Of a DNA stretch of 64,000 nucleotides, positions 28,111 to 35,542 are shown piece by piece. Positions within the stretch are counted from its first letter, which is position 1; the number at the start of each line of letters is the position of its first letter. Below the pieces are notes generated by a model, which made no database searches, had not been told where the DNA came from, and was given only the letters and a program-made list of their open reading frames with translations. Both the position numbers and the translations under genes were made by a program. Location of the stretch: contig NZ_BBJT01000015.1 in assembly GCF_000739915.1 (NCBI RefSeq), positions 51,273 to 115,272 of the forward strand, in the 5' to 3' direction. Source of the stretch: Paenibacillus chitinolyticus NBRC 15660. GTDB lineage: Bacteria > Bacillota > Bacilli > Paenibacillales > NBRC-103111.

Positions 28111-28153
28111 AAAAAGAACCTTCCCCATTAAAAATGGAACAAGGTTCTTTACG
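28111..28153. terminator. Bidirectional terminator aadK/efeU
   Basis: AAAGAACCTT pairs with AAGGTTCTTT; inner CCATT/AATGG pairing; A-tract and T-tract on opposite sides. Confidence 0.85.
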
Positions 28154-28158
28154 AAAGG

Positions 28159-30009
28159 TTAACGCTTAGTCAAAGCAGGCTCCGAAGACGCCTTACCGGA
28201 TCTGCTTCTAAGCAGCTTCGCCGCTATGTAAGCGAGCAGCGCCAACTGAGGGAGCAGCGTTTCCCACGTCGGATAAATTCCCAGCCAATCCACGGACGGA
28301 AGTCCGGATGCGGAATGGGCAGGTACAACCGACGCGACCTGCAGGGAGTGAATACTTTCCCCGAGGAAGCGGAAAACGAGATAGTAGATAAGCGCCGACG
28401 CGGTAATGAAAAACGGCCGGATCGGCAGTTTGGCACTCAGCCGGATTATGGCAAAACCAATGCCGATCAGCAGTAGGAGCGTTACTCCGATACCGAGGAA
28501 CAGCTGATAAGGCGCAATCGAAGGCGCCATACCCACGTAAAAGATCGTCGTTTCCGCCCCTTCGCGCAGAATCGCGAGCAGAGAGACCGCGAACAGCGAC
28601 CATAAGCTTCCGCCGGCCAGAGCGCTGCCCATCTGCCGGTCAATGTAGCTGTTCCACGCTTTCACATTGGATTTGGCGTGCAGCCAATTGCCTACGGTCA
28701 GCATGAGAACGACGGAAAGGAGCCCCGTTCCGCCTTCAATGAACTCCCGTGTACTGCCCGAGGCAGCCTGGGAAATCATATAGGAAAGCAGGAACGCCAT
28801 CGCCCCGCTCAGAAGCAGACCGCTTCCGACCCCGGACCAGATCCACCTGCGCTTATCCCCGTTGCCGGTACGCTTCAAATAAGCGAGCAGCGCCGAGATG
28901 ACGAGAATCGCTTCGAGGCCCTCGCGCAGCAGAATAAGCCCGGCGTCTACGGCCGTGTACCGCTTCTCGCCCGTCATCGGCTGCAGTTGTTCCCGCATGG
29001 CCGCGATGACTTCCTTCGCCTTATCTCCCGCAGGCGGAACCGACATGAGATAACGCGAAGCTTCCGTCATCTGATTTTCGATCTGCGTATAGACGGCCGC
29101 GGAACGGATTCTGACCTGCCCTTCGGCCGAAGGCCACTTTTGAATAAAAGCCTGCATCTGCCCCGCCGCTTCCGTATGATGTCCCGCCGCAATGTCCGAA
29201 GAAGCCTGGTCGAGAATCCCGATCAGCTCCGCAACGGACATGTCCGCGGGTTCCGGGGCTTTGGATACGATCTTGCCGGCCGTATAGTCGTTCACGAGTT
29301 GAATAAGAGCCGCGGTTTCGCTTGCAGCCTGCTCGGGCTGCTTAGGCTCGGCCTGCAGAGCCACGCGGATCATGCTCATTTGCGTCTCCATTCCGCTGTA
29401 TACGGTAAAATTATCGCTTCGGATAGCCTGCTCGACTTTGAGCCATCCGTTATTTAAGGTTTTATAATCGTTATAGGCCTGAGTTAAGTCGCCCGACTGG
29501 ATGCTCGCAGCGAGCTGTTTCATGACGGGGAGCAGACTTACCGCCGTATCCTGCCCGGACTGGCCCGTTTGGGCGTCCTGCCGGCCTTCCTTCGCATACT
29601 TGTTCACGGCCTTGGCCAGTTCCGACAGAGCCGCGGTTGCGGCCTTGGGGTCCTTATCCCCCTCAGCGACCGTTCTCTTTGCGTGCGCCAAAGCCGAGTT
29701 GACGTCCGCTGCCGCAGCGGAGGACTTGGCGGCGTTAGCCTGCCAAAGCTTATCGGCTTCCGCCAGATGCTCGGCGGCTTTCGCCCAGCTTCCCTGCCCG
29801 GCTTCAACGAGCGCGCCTCCGACTACGGGAAGCATTCCGTCCGCGCCCGACGCCTTGCTTTCGCCAGCCGCAAAAGCGGGAGAGTATCCGGTCCCGGCCG
29901 CGGTTACGCTGATCAGCAACAGAAGCGCGGCCAGACCGATTTTGAAAACGCTCCGGCCGGCGGCTACAGAGAGGCTGCGTTTTTTTCGTTTAAAAAAGGG
30001 TGTCGCCAA
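28159..30009 (-). CDS. efeU: EfeU/FTR1-type ferrous iron permease with long N-terminal extension
   Basis: 616 aa. A signal-anchor and an extracytoplasmic helical domain (about residues 50-345, low-complexity Ala/Lys/Asp) precede an FTR1 domain with seven TM helices. Both REGLE-type iron motifs are visible: LLREGLEAILVISAL and LAILREGAETTIFYVG. It imports iron together with EfeO and EfeB; B. subtilis YwbL also carries an N-terminal extension. The start is a TTG at 30009 with GGAGGG nine bases upstream, overlapping the efeB 3' end by 20 bp. It is the last gene of the efeO-efeB-efeU operon. Confidence 0.9.
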   Translation of the reverse strand: MATPFFKRKKRSLSVAAGRSVFKIGLAALLLLISVTAAGTGYSPAFAAGESKASGADGMLPVVGGALVEAGQGSWAKAAEHLAEADKLWQANAAKSSAAAADVNSALAHAKRTVAEGDKDPKAATAALSELAKAVNKYAKEGRQDAQTGQSGQDTAVSLLPVMKQLAASIQSGDLTQAYNDYKTLNNGWLKVEQAIRSDNFTVYSGMETQMSMIRVALQAEPKQPEQAASETAALIQLVNDYTAGKIVSKAPEPADMSVAELIGILDQASSDIAAGHHTEAAGQMQAFIQKWPSAEGQVRIRSAAVYTQIENQMTEASRYLMSVPPAGDKAKEVIAAMREQLQPMTGEKRYTAVDAGLILLREGLEAILVISALLAYLKRTGNGDKRRWIWSGVGSGLLLSGAMAFLLSYMISQAASGSTREFIEGGTGLLSVVLMLTVGNWLHAKSNVKAWNSYIDRQMGSALAGGSLWSLFAVSLLAILREGAETTIFYVGMAPSIAPYQLFLGIGVTLLLLIGIGFAIIRLSAKLPIRPFFITASALIYYLVFRFLGESIHSLQVASVVPAHSASGLPSVDWLGIYPTWETLLPQLALLAYIAAKLLRSRSGKASSEPALTKR

Positions 30010-31288
30010 TGTATCCGCCCTCCTTCACGCCGGGAAAGCAGGCAAAGACCGCACTGCCGATGTGTACGATATATTCATTGAGTTTATCGCTCTTGCCCAG
30101 CGCTTTCTGAATGGGAACAAACTGCTTGCGCGGATCGCGCTGGTAGCAAACGAACAAGAGACCTGCATCCAGCTGGCCTGTTTTGTGGTCTATTCCGGTT
30201 GAATAGGAGTAAGATCTGCGCAAAATTTTGGCGGAACCGTCTCCGCGGGCCAGCTTGAAGTGCGACGTAGCCGGAATGACCGGCTTACCGGAGGCGTCCT
30301 TCTTCTCCATATCCGGCGCATCGAACTCGCCCGATGCGCCAAGCGGAGCGCCGCTGTTCCTGTGGCGGCCGAAGGTGGCCTCCTGATCCGCCAGCGTCGA
30401 CCGGTCCCAGACCTCGATCCGCATCCGGATCCGGCGGACGACCATATAGCTTCCGCCGTGTATCCAGCCGCTTCCGTCCGCGCTGTCCGCCCACACGACC
30501 TTCTTCATCTCCTGCTCATCCTTCACATCCGGATTGCCGGTGCCGTCCTTGAAGCCCATCAGGTTGCGCGGTGTCGCTTTGGCCGGGTCCGAATATCCCG
30601 TCCGCTGGAACCCTTCCTGCGTCCAGCGGAGGACGGCCTTGCCCCGTGCGATGCGCGCCAGATTGCGTATCGCGTGGAACGCGATCTGCATATCGTTGGC
30701 GCACACCTGCACGCACAGGTCGCCGCCGCACCATTCCGGCCGCAGCTCGTCGCCGCCGAACGCCGGCAGATCCTGAAGGGCCTCGGGCTTCTTGCCCGCG
30801 AGACCGAAACGGCCGTCGAAGAACGACGTCCCGGCTCCGAAGGTTATCGTCGTCCGGGACGGTGTGAGCCCCGCCGCTTCACCCGTATCGGAGGGAGGAA
30901 GCAGCTCGTTGCCGTCGTCCTGGCCGACCATTATGCCCTGAGCCATGTTAGCCGCTGCGGCCGTCCATGCCTGGAAGAGCTTCCGTACTTCCGCGAGGGA
31001 AGAAGCCGTCACATCGAACGCCGCAAAGCAGATGAAATCCTGGACGGGCGTAACGATCCCCGCCTGGTGGCCGCCGTAGAAAGGCACCGCGCCCTGGGGA
31101 TCGGTTTCGGCTCCCGAGGCGGAAAACGCCTTTTCCGTTTTGGATGCCTGCGCCGCTACGAGGGCGCTGGCGCCGCCGGCGCCAAGCAATAGCCCGGCGC
31201 CGCCAACTCCGGCCAGCTTCAGAATATCTCTGCGGCTGATCGGTTTATCGAAAAATCCTTTTTTCTGATCGTTATCGTTCCCGCTCAT
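29990..31288 (-). CDS. efeB: Tat-exported Dyp-type heme peroxidase EfeB
   Basis: 432 aa. The N-terminus has a twin-arginine signal ISRRDILKLAGVGGAGLLLG. The Dyp fold shows GFKDGTGNPD (distal Asp), a proximal His around EATFGRHRNSGAPLG and the terminal FVPIQKALGKSDKLNEYI. EfeB/YwbN oxidises Fe(II) or assists iron release outside the membrane, for uptake by EfeU. It overlaps efeO by four bases (ATGA) and efeU by 20. B. subtilis YwbN is the classic Tat substrate of this operon. Confidence 0.93.
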   Translation of the reverse strand: MSGNDNDQKKGFFDKPISRRDILKLAGVGGAGLLLGAGGASALVAAQASKTEKAFSASGAETDPQGAVPFYGGHQAGIVTPVQDFICFAAFDVTASSLAEVRKLFQAWTAAAANMAQGIMVGQDDGNELLPPSDTGEAAGLTPSRTTITFGAGTSFFDGRFGLAGKKPEALQDLPAFGGDELRPEWCGGDLCVQVCANDMQIAFHAIRNLARIARGKAVLRWTQEGFQRTGYSDPAKATPRNLMGFKDGTGNPDVKDEQEMKKVVWADSADGSGWIHGGSYMVVRRIRMRIEVWDRSTLADQEATFGRHRNSGAPLGASGEFDAPDMEKKDASGKPVIPATSHFKLARGDGSAKILRRSYSYSTGIDHKTGQLDAGLLFVCYQRDPRKQFVPIQKALGKSDKLNEYIVHIGSAVFACFPGVKEGGYIGDTLF

Positions 31289-32172
31289 TTCGCAGCCGCT
31301 CCCAAAATCGTCCCCATTTGAGAAAGGGGCTCGGCCAGCGCATCCAGCAGGCGGCTCAATTTCTTCGTATCATCCTGCTTCAATTTCTCGTAAGAGACAT
31401 ACCCGTCCCCTTCTTTGTAGGTAGCAAGCGCCTGTTCCAGGTCTTTGAACTTCGCTCCGATCGTTTCTTCGAGCGACGCGTCCTTGCTCTTGAGCTTAGG
31501 CTGCAGGAGGGTGTAAATCTTCTTCGCCCCCTCGACATTCGCCACGAAATCATACAAATCGGTATGCGAATAACGCTCCTCTTCCCCCGTCACTTTGGAG
31601 GCGGATACTTCGTTCAGAAGCTCAACCGCACCCGTTACAAGCAGGCCCGAATCCACTTCGACCGTTTCGATCAGGGCTCGAAGCTGCTTCGCATCGTTCA
31701 AAAGACGGTCCGCATGCTCTTCCTGGCCCTTCGTCGTGTTTTTCTGCCAAAGCGCCTGTTCGATGCGGTGAAATCCGCGCCAGTCTTTCTCTTCCACATC
31801 GTTCTCGCGGGCATCGATATTCGGGTCCAAGTCACCGAGAGCTTCGGCGATCGGTTCGATTCTTTCATAATACATCCGGGTCGGCGCATACAGTTTTTTG
31901 GCCTCTTCAACATTTCCGGATTTAACGGCCTTCACGAACTTTTCCGTCTCTTTGACGAACAGATCGGATTGTTCCGTGGCGTACGTGCGGTAAGCGTCGA
32001 GAATCGGTTTCCACGATTCATCGCCTGCCGGAGCCGGAGTTGCCGCTGCCGCTGACGGAGTCGCTTTGGCATCCGGTGTTGCGGAAGCACCCGAGTTTTC
32101 ATTGTTTTTGGTACCACATCCTGTAAAAAGCACCGTGCAGGCTGCAAAAAGCGCGACATAACGAATCTTCAT
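31285..32172 (-). CDS. efeO: EfeO-type iron-binding lipoprotein (imelysin/M75 domain)
   Basis: 295 aa. Lipobox FTGC at about residue 19, a Ser/Ala/Pro-rich linker, then an EfeO M75 four-helix domain with the HxxE motif in GFHRIEQALW and a conserved Glu-rich helix. It delivers iron to the permease at the outer face of the membrane. It lacks the N-terminal cupredoxin domain seen in E. coli EfeO, as is usual in Bacillales (YwbM). It is the first gene of the operon; GAGGAG precedes the ATG. Confidence 0.92.
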   Translation of the reverse strand: MKIRYVALFAACTVLFTGCGTKNNENSGASATPDAKATPSAAAATPAPAGDESWKPILDAYRTYATEQSDLFVKETEKFVKAVKSGNVEEAKKLYAPTRMYYERIEPIAEALGDLDPNIDARENDVEEKDWRGFHRIEQALWQKNTTKGQEEHADRLLNDAKQLRALIETVEVDSGLLVTGAVELLNEVSASKVTGEEERYSHTDLYDFVANVEGAKKIYTLLQPKLKSKDASLEETIGAKFKDLEQALATYKEGDGYVSYEKLKQDDTKKLSRLLDALAEPLSQMGTILGAAAK

Positions 32173-32258
32173 AGAGACAACTCCTCAAGTTCTTTTGGCT
32201 GAAAACAGGATGATAAAGCATGTTTTTTCATGTCCGTTCATCACAAATTCCCAAGACG

Positions 32259-32287
32259 AGTATATCAACAATGAGAATCGTTATCAA
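32259..32287 (-). promoter_or_regulatory. efeO promoter with embedded Fur box
   Basis: Minus strand TTGATA (32287-32282), 17 bp, TATACT (32264-32259). The Fur 7-1-7 motif TGATAACGATTCTCA (32286-32272) overlaps the -35 and spacer, giving direct iron repression. Confidence 0.87.
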
Positions 32288-32349
32288 TATCTTTTTTTGG
32301 TAAATCGCTCGTTTTTTACATTCTATTCAGTTAAGCTTTTTTTAAAAAA

Positions 32350-32379
32350 TTGACAAGAACACGTGTTCCTGTTTATACT
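32350..32379 (+). promoter_or_regulatory. Promoter with 12-bp perfect palindrome before the VOC gene
   Basis: TTGACA (32350-32355), 18 bp, TATACT (32374-32379). The palindrome GAACACGTGTTC (32357-32368) fills the spacer, as expected for a TetR/MarR-type operator. Confidence 0.7.
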
Positions 32380-32406
32380 GTTTACAAGAGATTCCAGGAG
32401 GTTTTT

Positions 32407-32796
32407 ATGCTTCATCACGTCGAAATCAATGTGTCCGATTTGAATGAATCGGCCCCTTTCTGGGAATGGCTGCTGAGCCAACTGGGTTACGAGACGTTCC
32501 AGCGCTGGGAGAAAGGAATCAGTTGGAAGTGCGGAGATACGTATTTGGTTTTTGTTCAGACCGAAGAGCGCTTCCTGGACCTTCCTTACCATAGGCGGCG
32601 TACCGGTTTGAACCATCTCGCCTTTCACGCGAAATCCAGAGAGCAGGTGGACGGGCTGACGGAGGCGTTAGCGGCAAGAGGCGTCCGCGTCTTGTACCGG
32701 GAACAGCATCCGCACGCGGGCGGCCCCCGGCATTATGCCGTTTATTTCGAAGACCCGGACCGGATCAAGGTCGAAGTGGTTGCTCCCGACGTTTAG
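32407..32796 (+). CDS. VOC (glyoxalase/bleomycin-resistance fold) protein
   Basis: 129 aa, one vicinal-oxygen-chelate domain built of two beta-alpha-beta-beta-beta units. LHHVEINVSDLNESAPFWEWLLSQLG supplies the first metal His, and the C-terminal YAVYFEDPDRIKVEVV the last Glu. Such small VOC proteins detoxify or bind electrophiles or antibiotics. AGGAGG at five bases sets the ATG at 32407. A palindromic operator in its promoter predicts ligand-induced expression. Substrate unknown. Confidence 0.82.
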   Translation: MLHHVEINVSDLNESAPFWEWLLSQLGYETFQRWEKGISWKCGDTYLVFVQTEERFLDLPYHRRRTGLNHLAFHAKSREQVDGLTEALAARGVRVLYREQHPHAGGPRHYAVYFEDPDRIKVEVVAPDV

Positions 32797-32835
32797 CGGG
32801 TTGCCTTCTTTGATTCGTTTGGCTTGGCGGACAAC

Positions 32836-32860
32836 AAAAGAGAGTCCCGACAGGACTCTC
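32836..32860 (-). terminator. Terminator after nadR
   Basis: GAGAGTCC/GGACTCTC stem followed on the minus strand by TTTTGTT. Confidence 0.8.
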
Positions 32861-32879
32861 CCTCTTCCATGGCTGCGGA

Positions 32880-33938
32880 TTATGCCAGCACTTCGACGAG
32901 GCTGCGGTATTTCCGGTATTTGGCCAATACGGCATTAACCCGGGCAGCCCGTTCCTCCAGCGTGCCGCTGAGCACAAAATAAGGGATACGACGCATGTTC
33001 AGATCCGCCAGAATCTGTTTCTGGAACAGATTCCGCTGCGCGTCGCCCGACCGGTCCCACGTGTCGTCGTAAGGGATATCGGTGCCGCAGACGAAGACCA
33101 AATCGTAGCGGGCAGCGGCAGCTTCCGCCAATTCATGAAGCTTCGGCAGCGCCCCGCCGTGATAATACATCGAGAACCTCAGCGTTGTGCGGGCATCGGT
33201 ATCGACGAATACATACTTATCGGCTTCTTCCGTCAGTTTCTCCTCTCTTCCCACGTGACCCTCCGCGATTTCCAGGAGCTGCTCTTTTGACAAACGGCGG
33301 CCGATCTGGTGCTCCGCCCAATATTCCCTCCCGTACTCGGGCATCCATTGCGTTCCGTGAAGATTCGCCAAGTAACTGGCGAGCGTTGTTTTTCCGGTCG
33401 ACGGAGCCCCCAGAAACACAACCTTCGTAATCAAATCCCGATAGACGACAGGATCTACATAACGGCGCTGGCCGTACGGGTCGTGGCGAACCCGTGTGCC
33501 GGAGACCGGTACCTTCAGACGATCGGGATCTATCTGCCTGTTATACGCACCCAGCGCGGCGCTTACATGGTCTCCGTATTTTTCGCTGGAATAGAAACGC
33601 GTAATCTTTCTGCCGCCAAGCATGGCGAGAATGTGTTCCTCGTGCATCCTCTGAATCTCGGGCGTATACCCTTTCTCTGCCGGTCCGTCCCAGGCTTCAA
33701 TCACTTCAACGCCGGGATACAGCGTCCGTATCCATGCGGCCCTTACCGGGAGCGGGACATCCGTGACATCCGGGCTGTCATAGATGAGCACGATCACGTC
33801 GTCGTTTTCCTCTATCGCCGTCTCGATCATCAATTGGTGCCCTCTATGAAGCGGAGCGAATTTGCCCAGAGTAAGTCCGGTGGTTACTACTTCTTTTTTC
33901 AACTCCGTATCCTGTATGTTCCTATTTTCCGTATTCAT
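32880..33938 (-). CDS. nadR: NadR-type NMN adenylyltransferase / ribosylnicotinamide kinase
   Basis: 352 aa, two domains. The N-terminal nucleotidyltransferase has GKFAPLHRGHQ (the H-x-G-H region) and SGTRVRHDP. The C-terminal kinase has a P-loop GAPSTGKTTLASYL and a VFVDTDARTT stretch. It phosphorylates imported nicotinamide riboside and can adenylylate NMN to NAD. It has no N-terminal HTH, so it is not the repressor form of enterobacteria. The ATG at 33938 overlaps the pnuC stop as ATGA, tying the two translationally. Regulation is presumably by NrtR encoded upstream. Confidence 0.9.
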   Translation of the reverse strand: MNTENRNIQDTELKKEVVTTGLTLGKFAPLHRGHQLMIETAIEENDDVIVLIYDSPDVTDVPLPVRAAWIRTLYPGVEVIEAWDGPAEKGYTPEIQRMHEEHILAMLGGRKITRFYSSEKYGDHVSAALGAYNRQIDPDRLKVPVSGTRVRHDPYGQRRYVDPVVYRDLITKVVFLGAPSTGKTTLASYLANLHGTQWMPEYGREYWAEHQIGRRLSKEQLLEIAEGHVGREEKLTEEADKYVFVDTDARTTLRFSMYYHGGALPKLHELAEAAAARYDLVFVCGTDIPYDDTWDRSGDAQRNLFQKQILADLNMRRIPYFVLSGTLEERAARVNAVLAKYRKYRSLVEVLA

Positions 33939-34633
33939 TTCCATGCACCTCTTTCCGTGCTATGAGGGTTGCCCGCAGGCTCCGGTGTAAGACTGAACCC
34001 TTCCTGACCCGCGGCGGCATAGTTTCTTTTCCACGTAATCAGTCCGGCTATCGCGATGCCCAAGTAGATCAAATACAAGAACGCAATCGCATCCAGTCCC
34101 TTGTAGGCGTACATGCCGATCGACAGCACATCCACCGCAATCCACACCGTCCAATTTTCCAGAATCTTAGCAGACAAGAGCAGTTGGGCAATGATGCTAA
34201 GCGTAGCGATAAACGCATCCGCATAAGGGATGGAGGCGTCGGTATACTTGTGCAGAACATATCCCCAGCCCGTCGTCGCGCCAATCAGAAACAGAACCAG
34301 AGGAAGGATCAGCCACGGCGCTATTTTCCTCGTCGGACGCACGCCCGCCCCTTCCCTTTTTGTGAGCCAGACGATCCAGCCATAAATACTCAACAGGAAA
34401 AAGAACACTTGGAGCGCCATATCCGCGTAGAGCTTTACCTCCCAGAACATATAGAAGAAACAGGCCACATTAACCAGCGAAATCGGCCACGACCATATGT
34501 TTTCTCTGGCCGTCAGCCAGACGCAAAGCAGTCCCGTCGTCGTTGCTGCGATTTCAAAAGCAGACGACGAAGTCAACCAGGCAATCGTCAGCATCGCGGC
34601 TAGCAGCACAATCATGGTTCCTGTTTTTTTCAT
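33935..34633 (-). CDS. pnuC: Nicotinamide riboside transporter PnuC
   Basis: 232 aa, seven predicted TM helices. SWPISLVNVACFFYMFWEVKLYADMALQVFFFLLSIYGWIVW is the PnuC core, and ENWTVWIAVDVLSIGMYAYKGL the WxxW-type substrate region. It lets nicotinamide riboside diffuse in, trapped by phosphorylation through NadR. GGAGGGAATGG precedes the ATG. An AT-rich near-palindrome TTTAATAATATTAAA (34652-34666) upstream could bind NrtR. Confidence 0.92.
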   Translation of the reverse strand: MKKTGTMIVLLAAMLTIAWLTSSSAFEIAATTTGLLCVWLTARENIWSWPISLVNVACFFYMFWEVKLYADMALQVFFFLLSIYGWIVWLTKREGAGVRPTRKIAPWLILPLVLFLIGATTGWGYVLHKYTDASIPYADAFIATLSIIAQLLLSAKILENWTVWIAVDVLSIGMYAYKGLDAIAFLYLIYLGIAIAGLITWKRNYAAAGQEGFSLTPEPAGNPHSTERGAWK

Positions 34634-34699
34634 TCCATTCCCTCCAAATAATTAATTTAATAATATTAAATTGACAATATCAAAAACTAAAAGAAAAGC

Positions 34700-35470
34700 C
34701 TAGCTGTACAATGACAACTGAGGCACATCTCCGGTAAACCGGTAAAGCTGAGCCGCACGCTGTGAATAGCGGTTGGAGACTTTGCGCTCGCCCCGGGAAT
34801 CCCTCGCTTCCTCTATAATTCCTTTGCGGCTTTGGGTGGAGGTGATTTTGCGGATAAAATTTTTCTCCTCAAATTCCGGGACCAGCGTCCGGATAACTTG
34901 GTAGAGCTCGCTGATCGTGAATTCTTCGGGAAGAAATTCCTTGGCGATAATCGTCGTTAGCATCTGCCTGCGGACTTGATCCAGAGCGTCTTGAAGGATC
35001 TGCTTATGATCGAACGCCAACTCCATCCCGAGCGCCTCTTCCACGGAGAAAAGCTTAACATCGGCTGCGTCGTCCGCTGCCTGACGCCCTGCCAGATACT
35101 GTTCATGCACCAGCGCGAAGAAAGCATGCGAGATGATCCAGCCCCGCGGATCCCGGCCGGGCGTGCTGTACACATTGAAGTATTCAATATGCACCTCCCC
35201 GACTCCGGTTTCTTCTCTCAGCTCGCGCTTTGCGCAATCGTACACGGTCTCCGTCTCCTTGCAGAAGCCTCCGGGAAGAGCCCATTGGCCGGCGAACGGC
35301 CAGCCTTTGCGCTGGATGAGCAGAACTTGCAGCTCCCGGTGGGGCAAAGATTTTTTGACCGTGCCGCGCTCGGTCGAAGTGATCGTAAAAATCACGATAT
35401 CCGCGGGAGCGCCGTCCGGGGTTCTGTATTTGCCCGCCGAGTAATTCTCTTCCGCCAAATTCGGGTTCAT
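34700..35470 (-). CDS. nrtR: NrtR-type Nudix regulator of NAD metabolism
   Basis: 256 aa. An N-terminal Nudix domain with complete Nudix box (GFCKETE...RELREETGV) is joined to a C-terminal winged HTH (about residues 165-240, FTISELYQVIRTLVPEFEEKNFIRKI). In NrtR proteins ADP-ribose binding to the Nudix domain releases DNA, matching NAD salvage to demand. Since the catalytic box is intact, hydrolytic activity may be retained. It lies directly upstream of pnuC-nadR, 66 bp away. AT-rich sequences before both genes share TGATA/TTGACAAT fragments that may be operators. Confidence 0.85.
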   Translation of the reverse strand: MNPNLAEENYSAGKYRTPDGAPADIVIFTITSTERGTVKKSLPHRELQVLLIQRKGWPFAGQWALPGGFCKETETVYDCAKRELREETGVGEVHIEYFNVYSTPGRDPRGWIISHAFFALVHEQYLAGRQAADDAADVKLFSVEEALGMELAFDHKQILQDALDQVRRQMLTTIIAKEFLPEEFTISELYQVIRTLVPEFEEKNFIRKITSTQSRKGIIEEARDSRGERKVSNRYSQRAAQLYRFTGDVPQLSLYS

Positions 35471-35542
35471 GTCTGCACCTGCCGTTTCTTAGAGAACAAG
35501 TATATAACATCAATTTGATATTATCATTATGACATATTAAAA

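Noticed and set aside
34634..34699. NAD+ riboswitch before pnuC
   Set aside because: The leader is short and almost entirely A/T; no conserved riboswitch core is visible. Control by NrtR is more likely.
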